A stretch of DNA of 64,000 nucleotides from Hansfordia pulvinata (taxonomy: Eukaryota > Ascomycota > Sordariomycetes > Xylariales). Position 1 is the first letter of the stretch, and each line of letters opens with the position of its first letter. A model generated the notes under the pieces. The model worked only from the letters and a program-made list of their open reading frames with translations, did not search any database and was not told where the DNA came from. The translations under genes were made by a program, and so were the position numbers. Positions 23,372 to 35,099 of this stretch are shown here, one piece after another. The stretch covers positions 51,529 through 115,528 of the forward strand of contig BJKQ01000034.1 in the NCBI GenBank assembly GCA_006538405.1, given 5' to 3'.

Positions 23372-24709
23372 ATGGCGCGCGCCATGCTGAGGTGTGACAT
23401 CAACGCTGAGCCTCTTCACCGCTATCGACCAGGAGGTTACCACACCATCAAGCTACAGGATCATTTCAAAGGTGATAGATATAAAGTCATCCATAAACTC
23501 GGCTGGGGCGCCTACTCAACTACCTGGGCTGCCCGTGATCATCTGCAAGTTAGCCTATCTCAAATCTTGCCTTTGAACATAATTTAATTTGGTCGAAGAG
23601 AGAAACGATATGTCGCGATCAAAGTCTCTGTGGCAGAGAAGCAAGACCATCGTGAGCTTCAAGTCTTACAGAAAATCTCAGGCTTGCCGGATGACAGCCA
23701 CCCTGGGCGTGCCTTTCTCGTCGGATTGCTAGACTACTTTCAAGTCACTGGGTCTAACGGGCTGCACGATTGCCTGGTTTTAGAGCTTCTTGGACCAAGT
23801 GTATCTGATTTTGTTGACATGCACTGCCACGATGAAAGACTTCCGGCAGCCTTGGCTAAAGTTGCCGTACGTCACGCTCTGACGGGAATCGATTTCCTTT
23901 CTCGTCACAAGATTACACACGGAGGTGAGTTAAACAAGACTCAGCTCCCGGCCACGATATTACTCACTTACCGATGAAGACGTGCACACTAGGAACTTAG
24001 TGTTCAGTGCTCCCGAACTCGACTCTTTAAATGAGGATGCTTTTATGGAACGTTTAGGAAGGCCTGAAATAGGTCCGATCAGAAGGTCCGATAGGACGCC
24101 GACGTCAAATCACGTACCACCTTACTTGGTTCGACCCTGCACAGGTTCGGTGGACAATTTTTGGACCACCTCCGGCTTCAAGATCGTCGACTTCGGTGAA
24201 TCATTCCTTAACGGTCAGGCTCCCGATAAACTTAATACTCCTCTGGTGGTAAGGGCACCCGAGGCAATTATCGGTGACACAATCGATCATCGTGTTGACA
24301 TATGGAGCATGGCATGTTTGGTATGATTTACCTAATTTCACACCTAGGAGCGTCGCTAATCTCTCATTGGAAGGTCTTTGAATTGGTGACTGGCCAGCCA
24401 CCTTTCGATAATTGCTTGTTGACGCCGGCCACGCTTCTTCCACAGATGAAAGAGTTTGCCACTGATGAGATCCCTGAAAGGTGGATGAAAAAATGGCAGA
24501 TACTCAGCGAATCAGCACCAGTGGGTGAACCCACAACGACATTGCAAGAGTGGTTAAGGGAGGTTTACGCACACGATGATAGGAGCCCTGAGATTTCTGA
24601 TCAGGATCTTGACAAGCTGAGTGATCTGTTAGGCCTTATGTTGAAGCTTGAACCATCACTACGACCAACCGCGAGAGAGATCTTGGACAGACCATGGTTC
24701 AACTCTTGA
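23372..24709 (+). CDS. SRPK-like serine/threonine protein kinase
   Basis: This CMGC-group kinase resembles SR-protein kinases, a family strongly expanded in many ascomycetes. Four exons (23372-23548, 23603-23924, 23980-24320, 24374-24709) join in frame across introns of 54, 55 and 53 bp, giving 391 residues. Motifs in order: EPLHRYRPGGYH SRPK signature, LGWGAYSTTW glycine loop, RYVAIKVS lysine, HGDVHTRNL catalytic loop (HGD for HRD, catalytic Asp and Asn kept), VDFGES, RAPEAIIGDTIDHRVDIWSMACLVFELVTG, and a C-terminal RPTAREILDRPWF. It has no stops or missing key residues and should be active. An acidic, Pro-rich insert sits between the catalytic loop and DFG. GC looks lower than in the reductase genes upstream. 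The substrate is unknown; a nuclear or cytosolic role in phosphorylating RS-type proteins is the family default. Confidence 0.88.
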
Positions 24710-25910
24710 TTGTAAGGACTCTGTCCGAGCACGTCATAGGATCTCAAAATCTGCTACCCTCATTCTCTAATAGCCTCCACTTAGGATTGTTAGGGCTCAT
24801 TTAGAGTGCACATGTTGGAAATTGGTCAAGTTTAGCATGGATTCCATTCTTAAGCCTTCTACGCTTCCCAGAGTCTTACATCGCAGGGCTTTCAACAGCT
24901 CGTTATATACGACCTGTCCGACCGAACACCTGCAGATCCACGTAGGTGCAGATGCACTGTCTGGCTGCTTGTCCTGAGAGATACTCCTGTCTTTTCTGTG
25001 GCATATGCGTACGAGGGATCCACTCCGTTCCATAGGGGTGAGCACCACATCAGTAAATTATTTTAATTTCGTGTCCAGAATCACGAAGGAAGAACAGCCA
25101 TTGCATCATGAGACTCGTCGCTTATAGTGGAGTGCTTTTCGTACATGGATGACAGGGATATACGCGGATAAAGGACCTGAGTGTCTGGTTAGTCGGATCC
25201 TCCTGTTGGCTTTAAAACTATTCCCGGAAGTCATGTCGGTCATAATTAAGATGCATGTGAAGTATATGTAAGCGCGGCACCTGTATCCAGGTAGGCGCCT
25301 ATGTGAGTCTGATTAGCAAGTCGACTTGACGGGCGAATAAAGCTGATTAATAAGTAAGACGCTTTAAAGGATGATAACAATGCACAGTGCTTGCTACGTA
25401 CTCTAATATTTATAGCTATAGATTACTGAGAAGATCCTTAAGTATTCAAACCTTAGCTTATAAATTCGTAATTTGTGGTTTTATGGAATGGATAAGGGAT
25501 TTGTAATAGTTTAAAAACAGCTTCGCAACTAGTTGCCCGCCACCGTAGCTGAATGCAGCGTAGGTGTTTATAAATTTAAATGAAGCTAAATGCTGTGGCG
25601 AAGATTTTCGTTAAGTGCTCTTAAAATAAGACGCCAGCTGCTAGGGTCCTAATTCCTACGAACGGCGACGTTAGAACTAATCTATTATTAGAAGCCACGT
25701 TTGAATCAATACTAAACTAAGAATAAAGGAGGCCTACGCCTTGTTATGAATTCTATTTTAATAGAATTTCGTATTTGTTATAATATAAATATTAAGCTTA
25801 TGGTAAAAGTAACATTATATTGTTCCTATTTTCTCGCTTATTACTCGTTTAAAGGACTCACTTATCTATCATAAACCTCACACTCTGTTCTAGCGATCAA
25901 TACCATTCCA
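24710..25910. other. Intergenic region between the kinase and the HtrL/YibB-like gene
   Basis: No gene is recognised. A short perfect inverted repeat (AATTCTATT, TT, AATAGAATT) occurs at about 25747-25768. The last 150 bp before ATG 25911 are AT-rich. Confidence 0.4.
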
Positions 25911-27218
25911 ATGCGATTATTTTCCGTTTTCCTTTTCCCCACTTTGGGCTTTTGTGAAATAACCCTTAAGCTCTTAGAGGAGAAGCTTTGCGGCCCTGGA
26001 GTACCAGAGCTTCGGAGGTGGGACGATCCAATGGTAGATTGGGACAAAAAATCAAAAGAGTCACCAGTCAATTATCTTCCACCTGTTCGCGATCCGTTCG
26101 GACAAGATGTCGCTCAATGGCAACAGGGTTTTTACTCTTCCAAATTCGGAGGGAACTCTGCAGAAATGAAGGAACTGCAGAAATACAAGTCACATCCCGA
26201 CATTGAGCCAAAATCGCCGGGCGCCCCAACGATCATTACGCTTTTCTTTACCATTAAGAACTCTCACAGACCGAAACAGTTTTATCTGAAGAGACTCAAA
26301 AGGATCATGATGACAGGAGAACAAATCATTGTCTTCTGTTCCAATGACGTTTTGCAAGAAGTTCAAGCCTTACGAAAGAGTCTGAAAAGCCCAGAGCATG
26401 TTGTGATCTACCCTTACAGAAGTATCTGGGAGATCCCCAACAACCTCCATCTGAAGACAAGCTTCCGGCATAAGCAGCCACAACTTTTCCAAAAATTCCA
26501 AGGGATCACCAGCGACGACGGTCCAGATGAGGTTTTCAACGATGCTGAAAAGATGGCGGTGTATAACGGGAAAGCAGGCATTATTGCACAAGCAGTGCGT
26601 GAAAACCCTTTCGGATCCAGTATATGGATTTTCCAAGACGCGGGTCTCTTAAGCGCGTGGAATGGAGCGAACAAAGGCAAAGGGAAGATATTCTACAGCA
26701 AGGCTGACAACGAGGAGGATGTCTGGGATCCATTAATTAACAACTACCTGGACTACAACAAACTCGACATGGCAATTCGAAACGTTGGCGACCGCGGTGT
26801 GATTGTCAACGAATACCCCACTTGGATGTTTTTTGATCCTGTGGGATTCTCGAATCCTTGTTTTACTGAAAAGGACCAGGTCTGGAAATGTAGGTACTTC
26901 TGGGGAAATCAAATCCTGGGAACCTCTGTGCGCATGCTTGACTTTGCTGTACAGTTCATGGCAACAACTGATGCAATGGAAGCAAATGATATATACGCCG
27001 CACGGGAAGAGCTCAACTTTTCGTTCTTACCGCCGCGATATCCTGGAAGTTTTTACTCAGTTCCCTGGGCTTACGAGGACGATTGGGAATTCTCTCGCTT
27101 TAATGTGCTTCCAGCGACGTACTCGGGTTTAACGAAAGGCCAAGTTCAAATACGCGAGCCAAACAGGGCCTTATTTTGTCCGAAAGCACATCCTGGAGCC
27201 AAGGGGCAATCCAAATAG
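25911..27218 (+). CDS. Secreted or luminal HtrL/YibB-like protein
   Basis: An intronless 435-residue protein. Residues 1-15 (MRLFSVFLFPTLGFC) form a signal peptide. The body resembles the HtrL_YibB family, which has a glycosyltransferase-like fold: TIITLFFTIKNSHRPKQFYL opens the domain, GEQIIVFCSND corresponds to the strand that ends in a polar motif, and GIIAQAVRENPFGSSIWIFQ followed by DAGLL matches the N-K-x-F...NPF...W-x-D-x-G signature near residues 222-245. Later conserved-looking text includes FWGNQILGTSVRMLDFAVQF. In bacteria these proteins are linked to surface polysaccharide genes; the exact reaction is unknown. The frame is intact and GC is moderate, unlike the GC-rich reductases, which together with the lack of introns leaves horizontal origin possible but unproven. 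Confidence 0.7.
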   Translation: MRLFSVFLFPTLGFCEITLKLLEEKLCGPGVPELRRWDDPMVDWDKKSKESPVNYLPPVRDPFGQDVAQWQQGFYSSKFGGNSAEMKELQKYKSHPDIEPKSPGAPTIITLFFTIKNSHRPKQFYLKRLKRIMMTGEQIIVFCSNDVLQEVQALRKSLKSPEHVVIYPYRSIWEIPNNLHLKTSFRHKQPQLFQKFQGITSDDGPDEVFNDAEKMAVYNGKAGIIAQAVRENPFGSSIWIFQDAGLLSAWNGANKGKGKIFYSKADNEEDVWDPLINNYLDYNKLDMAIRNVGDRGVIVNEYPTWMFFDPVGFSNPCFTEKDQVWKCRYFWGNQILGTSVRMLDFAVQFMATTDAMEANDIYAAREELNFSFLPPRYPGSFYSVPWAYEDDWEFSRFNVLPATYSGLTKGQVQIREPNRALFCPKAHPGAKGQSK

Positions 27219-28960
27219 TTATGTACTTTTTTCCACGCTACTTTATATATATTAGCCTACAGGATATTACATAATTTGTACTTTTCCCAGGGCTTTCACG
27301 TGGTATGCCTATTGAGCTAGCAGTCAAAGCACTGCGTTAAGTACTTAGTTCTCGGTATAGGTTTTATATTTCAATATTTATAAAGGCTTAGTATATAATT
27401 TTCAGCGATAAAGACTTATTAAATCCGGTTATAAACTTATTATTATTACTCTAATAAAAAATATTTAATAACAATACTAAAGAAAATTAAAAGCACACTC
27501 CATAAAAGTAATAAATAAGCTGCGTCGTGTGTGCGCGGGTCCGTGGCCATGCAACACTGCGTTGCCTAAGGGCAACTAAGCGGGAGCGTTGGAACAGTAA
27601 GGCCTAGCTCGCTGACTCCTTAAAGGGCGCAGTCAGCAGGAGCCGGAGGGGGCACCACGTTCCGCACCTTTAAGAGCGAGTGTGAGCCCTTCTTAACAGC
27701 GTACATCGCTCTTCTTTTCTTTCCGAGGCTCTGCGGCTGGGCTGCGGTAGCCACGGTGGCGTGGCTCAGCCCACGGTCGCGAGAGGTAAGAAGCGTGTCG
27801 ATAAAGGGGCTGATGCTTTTAAGGTGGGCTTTTCGGCGGCCGCGTGAAGTACGAGTAACGCGCGGCCCGACCGTTTTCGATGTGTTTCTCGGGTTATAGG
27901 AAGATAAGAGCAGCACTTAAGCGGTATTAAGGGTGAGATAAATTAAGTACACGATAAAAACAACGAATATAACGGGTTAAGGACCGAGTAAGGAGTCCGG
28001 GTAATAAGCATAAATAAGCTATTATAATATTGAGTCAGACCTTATTAATCGTTATCGTTATCGTTATCGTTATCGTTATCGTTATCGTTATCGTTATCGT
28101 TATCGTTATCGTTATCGTTGTCGTAATAATAATAATAATAAAAGTAAAAGTAAAAGCGGAATAATTAAGTAATACATTATAAAATATTTAAAATTTTAAG
28201 CTTAAACATTATAAGATCGAAAAAAGAGAAAAAAGTAAAAAAGTATATAATATTATTATAATTATTATAATTATAATTAAAGTTATATATAAATTTTATT
28301 ATATAATAATAAAATAAGCCGTAAATAATAATGATATTATTATTATAAACCTTTTTATATTATATTAAAAAGACGGAAGAATAATATAAAAATTATTTTA
28401 CATTAATATTTAAAAAAGATAAGTAAAGTGTAACATTTAATATAAAGCGTGAAAAGAATTAAGGTAAAAAGTAAAGTATATAATAATAAGTTTAATAATA
28501 AAAGAGAAAAACAAATAAGTTAAGTAAAGTAAAAGGCTTTATTTTATTACATTACTTATCTAAATAATAAATAATCAACTTATTATTAAAGAATTATAAT
28601 AATTTATATTTAATAAAGTTTTATTATTACCCGTCTTTTAATAAGAAATTGAAGCTTAATACTTTATAATAATTATTTTAGATATTATAATAAGAAAAAA
28701 AGGTATATATAATAATTTAAAGCTTAAATAAACTTAAATAAGTTCTTATAATATTAAGTTTAATCTTTAAAGCTTAACGTATTATAAACTTTCTTAAACG
28801 AATATAAGTTAAAGTTCTTACTTATATATATAAACACGAACTTTAAGTGTAAGACGGTAAAAGGTGAGTTCCTGTTTATAAAACCTCTTAAATATATTTA
28901 TATTTATTATAATAATTGTTAAACCCGTGAAAAGCAGGTCGTCCGGGCTTGAAAACGCGG
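27219..28960. repeat. AT-rich block with a GC-richer core
   Basis: AT-rich, stop-filled DNA surrounds a GC-richer piece at about 27520-27920. That piece has an open minus frame (27620-27916) of basic composition that I do not recognise. The remainder looks like RIP-type relic DNA. Confidence 0.45.
28050..28121 (+). repeat. (CGTTAT)n hexanucleotide repeat
   Basis: Eleven perfect CGTTAT units, then one imperfect unit, followed directly by short AAT and AAAAGT repeats. Confidence 0.95.
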
Positions 28961-29206
28961 ATAAATCGCTGTACCGGCTGCTTGAAGAATCGCCTAGCCG
29001 GCTAACGCCAGCGCGAGCCGCTTCGAGCTGGCGGCTGGTTATATAGCTCGTGTTCGTATCTGCAATTGCTAAGGGCGTATAAGCATGCATTCTTAGGCGA
29101 TAACGATGATGGGGGAAATTAGAGAAGTCAGGCGGATAACGAGAGAAAATGCGCACTTACTTCTGCTGCATGTTCATGTGCTATTAGTTAAGCTGATAAA
29201 CCTTTT

Positions 29207-29395
29207 AAGATCAGCGTCACGGCCGACGCAAGGAACAAGGTGGTCCAAAGGACGGTACCGCACGGTGTCACGGTCGACGAGTCCGACATATAGCAGGCCA
29301 AGAAGGTCTTCCTTTAGCAGTCGAGGGCCGCGGAGGCGACCCCCTCGACTAAGGAGGTCTGGGACCCGGACTTCGCCAAGCGCGGGTGCGAGTGA
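29207..29395 (+). pseudogene. Unrecognised GC-rich coding relic with two TAG codons
   Basis: One plus frame reads KISVTADARNKVVQRTVPHG, VTVDESDI, stop, QAKKVFL, stop, QSRAAEATPSTKEVWDP, DFAKRGCE, then TGA at 29393-29395. The text is protein-like with GC-rich third positions. Both internal stops are TAG (29291-29293 and 29315-29317), each followed by CAG, and each explained by CAG->TAG. The 5' part vanishes into AT-rich DNA. I do not know the family. Confidence 0.4.
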
Positions 29396-31700
29396 GTAGG
29401 GCAGGTACCGGACGTGGAGTGGAAAGTGGAAAAATGGTAAATGGCCTTTGGGCAGCGGGTTGTGTGCAGACCGCACCAGAATGAAAGCCGCGTCGCAGCG
29501 ATGGGGCGCCGAGGTTTGTTTACTAAGCGACTTTGAAGTCCAGTGGCCCAGGCGCCGCCCCCCTTATCGCGTGCGTGTACGCAAATTAGGACAGTTTAAA
29601 TACAATTATTAGTTCTTATCGGCTATTATTATAACTCAAGGCTGAACCTCTCAAAAGCCTAACATGTAAACCCAACTAAAATTTAGTCCAAGAGCTCTGT
29701 CCTCCGTAAGCGCCCGCGAGACCTGTGCGAAGCCCGCCGTCGGCAAGCTTAAAAGCGTTGAAATAAGCGCCAGGGGCAGCACGTCGAGACGACTTGCTCT
29801 AAGGCTGACAAGGCTGTGAAGGAGCTGATGTCCAAAAAGCCTAAGATAGGGCCAGATCCCGCAATGCCGTGGCCACACTCTGGCGAGCTCAGTTTATCTT
29901 TCATTTGCGTGAGCCGTCGCTGTGGCAGAGTCCTAGTCACTCTCGGCCGAGAGAAAGTAAACCAATAAAGGAACATTCTGCGACCTAGCATCTCGCCATG
30001 GCGGTTCGAGCGACGCTGTTGGCAACGGCACGTAGGACCCGTCACCGGTACTGGCTCGCCTCTCCTTACCGTGCGCAAGTTGCCGCAGGCCGCTGCCGAG
30101 GCTCGCCCGCCCGCCCGTCTATGGGTGTCTATCGAGAGCACGGAGCTAAAGGGAATCGGTATCGAAATCCCACTTCAATGGGAAGGCACACAGACAGATC
30201 AGCAGGGATAGGATGATGGGATGATGGTGCTAATGATGATGATGCTGATAGTGATGGTGACAGTCCGTTGACCGCGCGGCAGTGCGCCGTCTAAGCTGCT
30301 TTGTGTTGCCTTTTCGCGGTGCATTCCGCGTCTTATTGTGACCCTCGCTCACTATTGCTGAGTATGTTTCTTCCAGGCGTTCACCAACCACGCCGTCGCA
30401 CCATCTCCACAACCTGGCCGGGGGCCTATCCTCCTGCTGCCCACCCTGCAGACACGCCACGCCGCCTGGCAGCGACGTGGTCCATTGCCGTCTATGATAA
30501 AGCAGACCAGACGAATACTTGGAGCCGTCCAGTTCGGCCGCAATCGTCGCGGATTCGCTGGAGATGTGTGATAGGTTTAGGCGGCTAACTGTAGCCGGTC
30601 TGCCGTCACAGGACGGATGAAGAACTCGGTCTTTATACGCCGGGAGGGACCAGTCCATACGCTACGGCGCCGACCGTGGCCGCTTCCACGAGATGGGTGG
30701 CAAGCGCCCCGTCGAAGACAAGAATATCGGCCTCCTTATTAAGACTTCGATGGGTCGTCTCGGGGTGTGACCCAGTGACATCAGGGGCAGCATCGGTAGC
30801 ATCCACGGCGGTCTTGTCCTTGGTTAGAGGGAGGGCATGCGTGGAGCTCGCACCCGAGGCCCCTTTGCTCGGGGTAAGTGGCTGTTGTTACAATTAGCCT
30901 CTGGGTGGCCTCGGCTTCTCCCGCCAAGCCTCCCATACGCTACGCAACGCTCAGGCTAGCGGCCCAGTCCTCTCGTCTAGGGAATCCGGTCTGCGGACGA
31001 GGCCCCTTCGCTTCTGTTGCGTTGGGACACAGGCCGGGGCAGCGCGCCGATCTTGGCGCCTCCGCCTGGCACGAGCAAGACGGCCAAAAGTCTGAGAGCC
31101 GGAAACCGAGGAATACGGCTGCCCGGCCAATGACGGCGGGCGAGTCAACGACCGCGAGCGCAGATTCAATTTTGGTTCTTTTAATGATAATCATCGCGCT
31201 AGGTCGCCGTTGTGTCCGAGCTCCTGCTGACAATCCTGAACATAAACGTGAGTGGTGCGGCCCATTCTCCTCTTATACATATCCATTCCCCCTTCCCCCC
31301 CTATAAACTTGAGCTCATCAAGCAATGAAGCCTTAAGGACGACCCTTGCTGTTCGTTATATGGTGGTGGGCTACCATTCGCCGCCTTCTCTTCTCCTCCT
31401 TACCCGCCCGACTGGCCAGGCGTCAAAGCAGGGCTGGTCGGGCCGTCGGGAGCCTCGCTGTCTTGTAGTAGAAGTCGGCCTTCTCGCTGTAGGCCTGCAG
31501 CTTTGCACGACGCAGAGAGGCCTTAGATAGTGGTTCGCGTTGTCGCAAAGCAGACTTATCCTTAATAAGATACCGTGATTTAAAATAATTTTATAAAAGA
31601 AGGTTTATTGCTTATTGAGCGTTAATCTTTATTAATACTTTAACTTTAAATAATCTTAAATAAAGCGAGCAGCTTGATGTTTAACCCAGTCAAGCCCCCA
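29396..31700. other. GC-richer island with degenerate frames
   Basis: Overlapping frames occur on both strands. The most protein-like is on the minus strand: about 30890-30635 reads openly through THALPLTKDKTAVDATDAAP and [20 protein letters not shown], and a shifted frame from 30658 continues as [20 protein letters not shown]. This suggests a frameshifted gene relic of unknown family. A GATGATG-type repeat lies at 30210-30255. Confidence 0.3.
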
Positions 31701-31703
31701 TAC

Positions 31704-31895
31704 ATGGCACGTCATAAAGGGACACACGAGAAACCGGATCAGATCCTGGTGAATCCTAAGTCATCGATTACAGAAAGTAAGAGGCACTCTTAGGACTCAC
31801 GAGATAAGCAAGAGGGGCAAAAGATGAGTGAGACGTTAATTTCCACAGCAGGCTGTGCTGCTATAAGTAAGGAAACGACCTACTTACCGATTTAA
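31704..31895 (+). pseudogene. Possible small ORF relic with one TAG
   Basis: A frame from ATG 31704 reads MARHKGTHEKPDQILVNPKS, SITESKRHS, stop (TAG 31791-31793), DSRDKQEGQKMSETLIST, AGCAAISKETTYLPI, then TAA. It is hydrophilic and protein-like. The TAG is again compatible with CAG->TAG. I recognise no family, and chance cannot be excluded. Confidence 0.25.
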
Positions 31896-33528
31896 CTTTA
31901 TCAGGAAAGTCGATGTTATTACGAGTAATAACAAGGAGACGAAGACGTTCAACACATTATCGGAATAATAAATGGCTTTAAATACCCGACGGAGGCATTT
32001 CGGTACCTTAAAGCCACCCCGTTTATCGACATCCTTCTTCCGACTATTCTTTAATTTCAGTTATAAATCTATCCAGCGACTAACACCGTTAACTTCGGCA
32101 CCGCCGCCTTAACTGAGCAGAGGCGGCGCCCAGGATCAACGAATAAGTGGCGGCGCCTCAGAGTCGCTGCTGAATCCACGAATCGGCGACCGACGAGGCG
32201 CGCCCGGTCCCGTTTTCATAAGTGATATAGCTATATAACTCGAATTGAAGAACCCCGAAGCATAGCTCCACGATTGGCCCCATTAAGGTTGGCACGTACT
32301 GGGCCTGGTCTCCTTTCGATAATATTCGCCAGCGCGGTTTCTACAGACTACTCGCTTTCACGACTGCGACACTAAACTGGTCTGGGAGGCTCTCGTTCTT
32401 TATTTAAAGCCGTCTGCACAGAATGCAATGTTCACCCTTAATGCTGGGCTGTCGATCGGCGCTATGAGCAGTCGAAGCACGAGGCGAGCTGGATAACGTG
32501 TGGAATAAGACCGCATAATAAGCACGGATAATTCTCTGACAACCAGCAGCCCAACGTCGCTGGCCTCTTCCTCCTCCTACGCGCTGGGTGCCAGGTAGCG
32601 GCTGCTCCTGTTGTTGCATTGAGGGCAGCTCGACCTTCACTGGCTCGGGCCTCGGGGGTTCTGGTGGGCCGAGTTATGTAAGACGGATGTATTTGATGCC
32701 TTGCCTTTTCTTAGTAGACTTGTCGAACCTCTTTTATTGACACGGCCATACTCACCACCACAATGCTCCCCCTGGTCACCTGGCTCGCAATGTGTGCTGC
32801 ATTGTGCGAATCGGCCGGGCTATAGACGATCTGGCTGGCGCCTTAACCTGTCTGCTTGCTTGCCGGCGACCAGCAGCGACAGTACGAGTAGCGATAATGA
32901 GAATAAAGATAGGACTAAAGAACTGCGCGGCTGAACGCTTCTGTTTGATAATTCCTTGCGGCGAAGGCTCTAAAATACCGGTTAACTGCTCTGATGAAGA
33001 GAGAGGGTGTGTTTTGACAACAGGTGGAGGAGACAGTATTCCCGTCTTCATCTCCAGTTGGAGGGACTCGGAGAGAATCCCGCCTTGTCGGCCCAGCCGT
33101 GCATGGGCTTATAAGATTATTTTTTTAAATCTGAAAATCTTTAAGAACATAGGCCTTAATTCCATAAGCTACGTTTGTTTCTGTCTTAAATACAGAAAAG
33201 GGTTAGCAGACTGAACTTACACCATTAATTACTAAACGCTGCAGACCTTTTAAGCTTTATTGCACCTTAAAAAGATAGCAACCTTTCATAAATAGTCCTT
33301 AACGGAACGTTTATCGTCGCTTAAAATTATTGACTTATTTTAACACTTTTACCAACGCGAGCACCATGGCTTACCGCATAACTAAAGGCCAGCACGGCAC
33401 CGGTGAGCATACATTCCCACCTATTACCTACTTACTCAAGACCGACCCTGACTCTAGCTAAGGGGAACTCCAAAGGCGCCATATTTAAAGCAGTCCTCGA
33501 TGCCTCCCCTTCCCATTTTACTCTCACT
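31896..33528. other. Degenerate intergenic DNA
   Basis: Mixed composition with short overlapping frames (for example 32404-32640 minus and 32792-33214 plus) without recognisable domains. I see no repeat structure. Confidence 0.3.
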
Positions 33529-34119
33529 TTAAACATGTTCGCCCTGGCACAACAGGGAGCATAAGGAGCTCTTCATCTCCTTGATTTTATTGCGATGCTT
33601 AAAGACGGCGCGGTCCGCTTTAAGAAGCTCCCTTTTAATCACCTCGCGCTGGCGCGCGAAGACGATAAGTTGACGGGCATCCTTAAGCTCTTTGCGCAGC
33701 TTCTTAACCTTATCCGTGACTTAAGCATCGCGAGCCCTGGTTTTCTGTATTCAATAAACCTCTCGTATGCGGAAATTCATATAAGGGTCCATCTTATCAG
33801 CCAGTTTTAAAAGACGTGATTTTAAAAGTTTGCTCGATTTTAACTGTTTAACCTCGTGATGATCGGATTTGCCGTCACCGCAGCGGCCGAGACGGGCATG
33901 CTGGGCGGCCTCCACTGATCACCTCCACGAGTCTCGTACACCCGATACATTGCCCAGCTCCAGGATAATATTCAGTACCCCCTCCTTTATAACCTGAGAG
34001 CATGCTTGCTTAAGGCTATGATTACCCATTTTCACCCACCTCTTTAGACTTTCGAGAGAGCAGCAACTTGTGTCGGCCTCGGTTTCCCCGCCCATCCTTT
34101 CTAGGATAAGTTTAGCCAC
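33529..34119 (-). pseudogene. Unrecognised coiled-coil protein relic, three internal stops
   Basis: One continuous minus frame of 197 codons. It begins MAKLILERMGGETEADTSCC and contains WVKMGNHSLKQACSQVIKEG, SVEAAQHARLGRCGDGKSDH, KLADKMDPYMNFRIREVY and a strongly charged helix (VTDKVKKLRKELKDARQLIV followed by an REVIKRELLKADRAV heptad-like stretch) before TAA 33529-33531. In-frame stops are TGA (33919-33921), TGA (33751-33753) and TAA (33721-33723). Each can arise by one C->T or G->A change, and the sequence across them remains protein-like. The family is unknown; it could be a host gene or an accessory transposon ORF. Confidence 0.45.
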
Positions 34120-34684
34120 CAGCGCTAAGCACCGCGAGAGCTTCCTCAGCCTTAGCAGCCTGTCTCACCTTTAATACTACTCTGCTAAGGTGTTTACAGT
34201 GTCACGGGTCTGGCCCTGGCATGCTGTTGATCATAAGTGCTGGTAAGATTAAGCCTTAAGAAAGTGTTAATCTCGTATATTTTGACTGTGTCGAACACGC
34301 CAGTCTGGCTCAGTGGTATTTACCAGTGCCTTTAGTCTTATGCATGGCTAGAACCGTTACATATAGGCAGTAACAACTGGCTACCAAAGCCATTTAAAAA
34401 GGTGTGGGCATGTGCTGATGATTTTGCTCCCTTCCACGCTGTTATATCGTCAGGTCAATGACTACACGACCATTCAATAGCACTTTTAGCGATAGAGGGC
34501 CCGAGTAGGCTCCAACACGCCCCTACGCCCCTGGCGACGTCGAGCCGTCTTGTGAAAGGATAGCCATCTGCTTTACAACTCGGGCTCCCTCTGTTATGCA
34601 AGTATCCTCATTCCGCACTAACCGGGGGCGATATGACGTGTGGATCGGGTTAATGATAGGTTGGATAGAAATGGATGGAAAAGT
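34120..34684. other. Intergenic DNA
   Basis: No supported gene. It ends in a purine-rich tract (GATGGAAAAGTGG) that could be the polypurine tract of the LTR-like sequence that follows. Confidence 0.3.
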
Positions 34685-34689
34685 GGTGA

Positions 34690-35075
34690 TGTTGATGTTA
34701 TAGAACGAAGAGATCCCCAATCTGCCTGATCCCAGTACAGACTTCCCTTATATCCCATTCTTCACGGTCGTCCCTTCCCAGTGTTTGTTCTGCTTGGATA
34801 GAGCAGCCCTACAAGTACACTGCAATGCTGCGCTATGAGTTTCATGCTCCCGCGATCATCCTTGCATTCAGAGAGTATAAGTACGAGTACAGACAGGGAC
34901 TGGGCAGGCGCGACCGTGCAAGCAGGGTATTTAGGTCGGAGATAGGGCAATGGCTCAACTATGAATTCTTCCCTTCTTTATCATCAATACACACCGACTT
35001 CTACCCCTTACTACTACTACCATTCCAGGATCTAGAGTCTGACTGCTCGACATTATGTAGATACGCGCACTGCCG
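34690..35075 (+). repeat. Possible solo LTR or LTR fragment
   Basis: After a purine-rich tract the sequence starts TGTTGATGTTATAGAACG and runs about 385 bp through a TACTACTACTACC tract to CTCGACA, giving a TG...CA outline. A related start (TGTTGATGTAGAAGGG) occurs at about 46080, and both contain CACxGTCGT.CCTTCCC further on. No target duplication was found, so this is tentative. Confidence 0.25.
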
Positions 35076-35099
35076 TGCTGTCGCAGCCTAAGAGACCTG

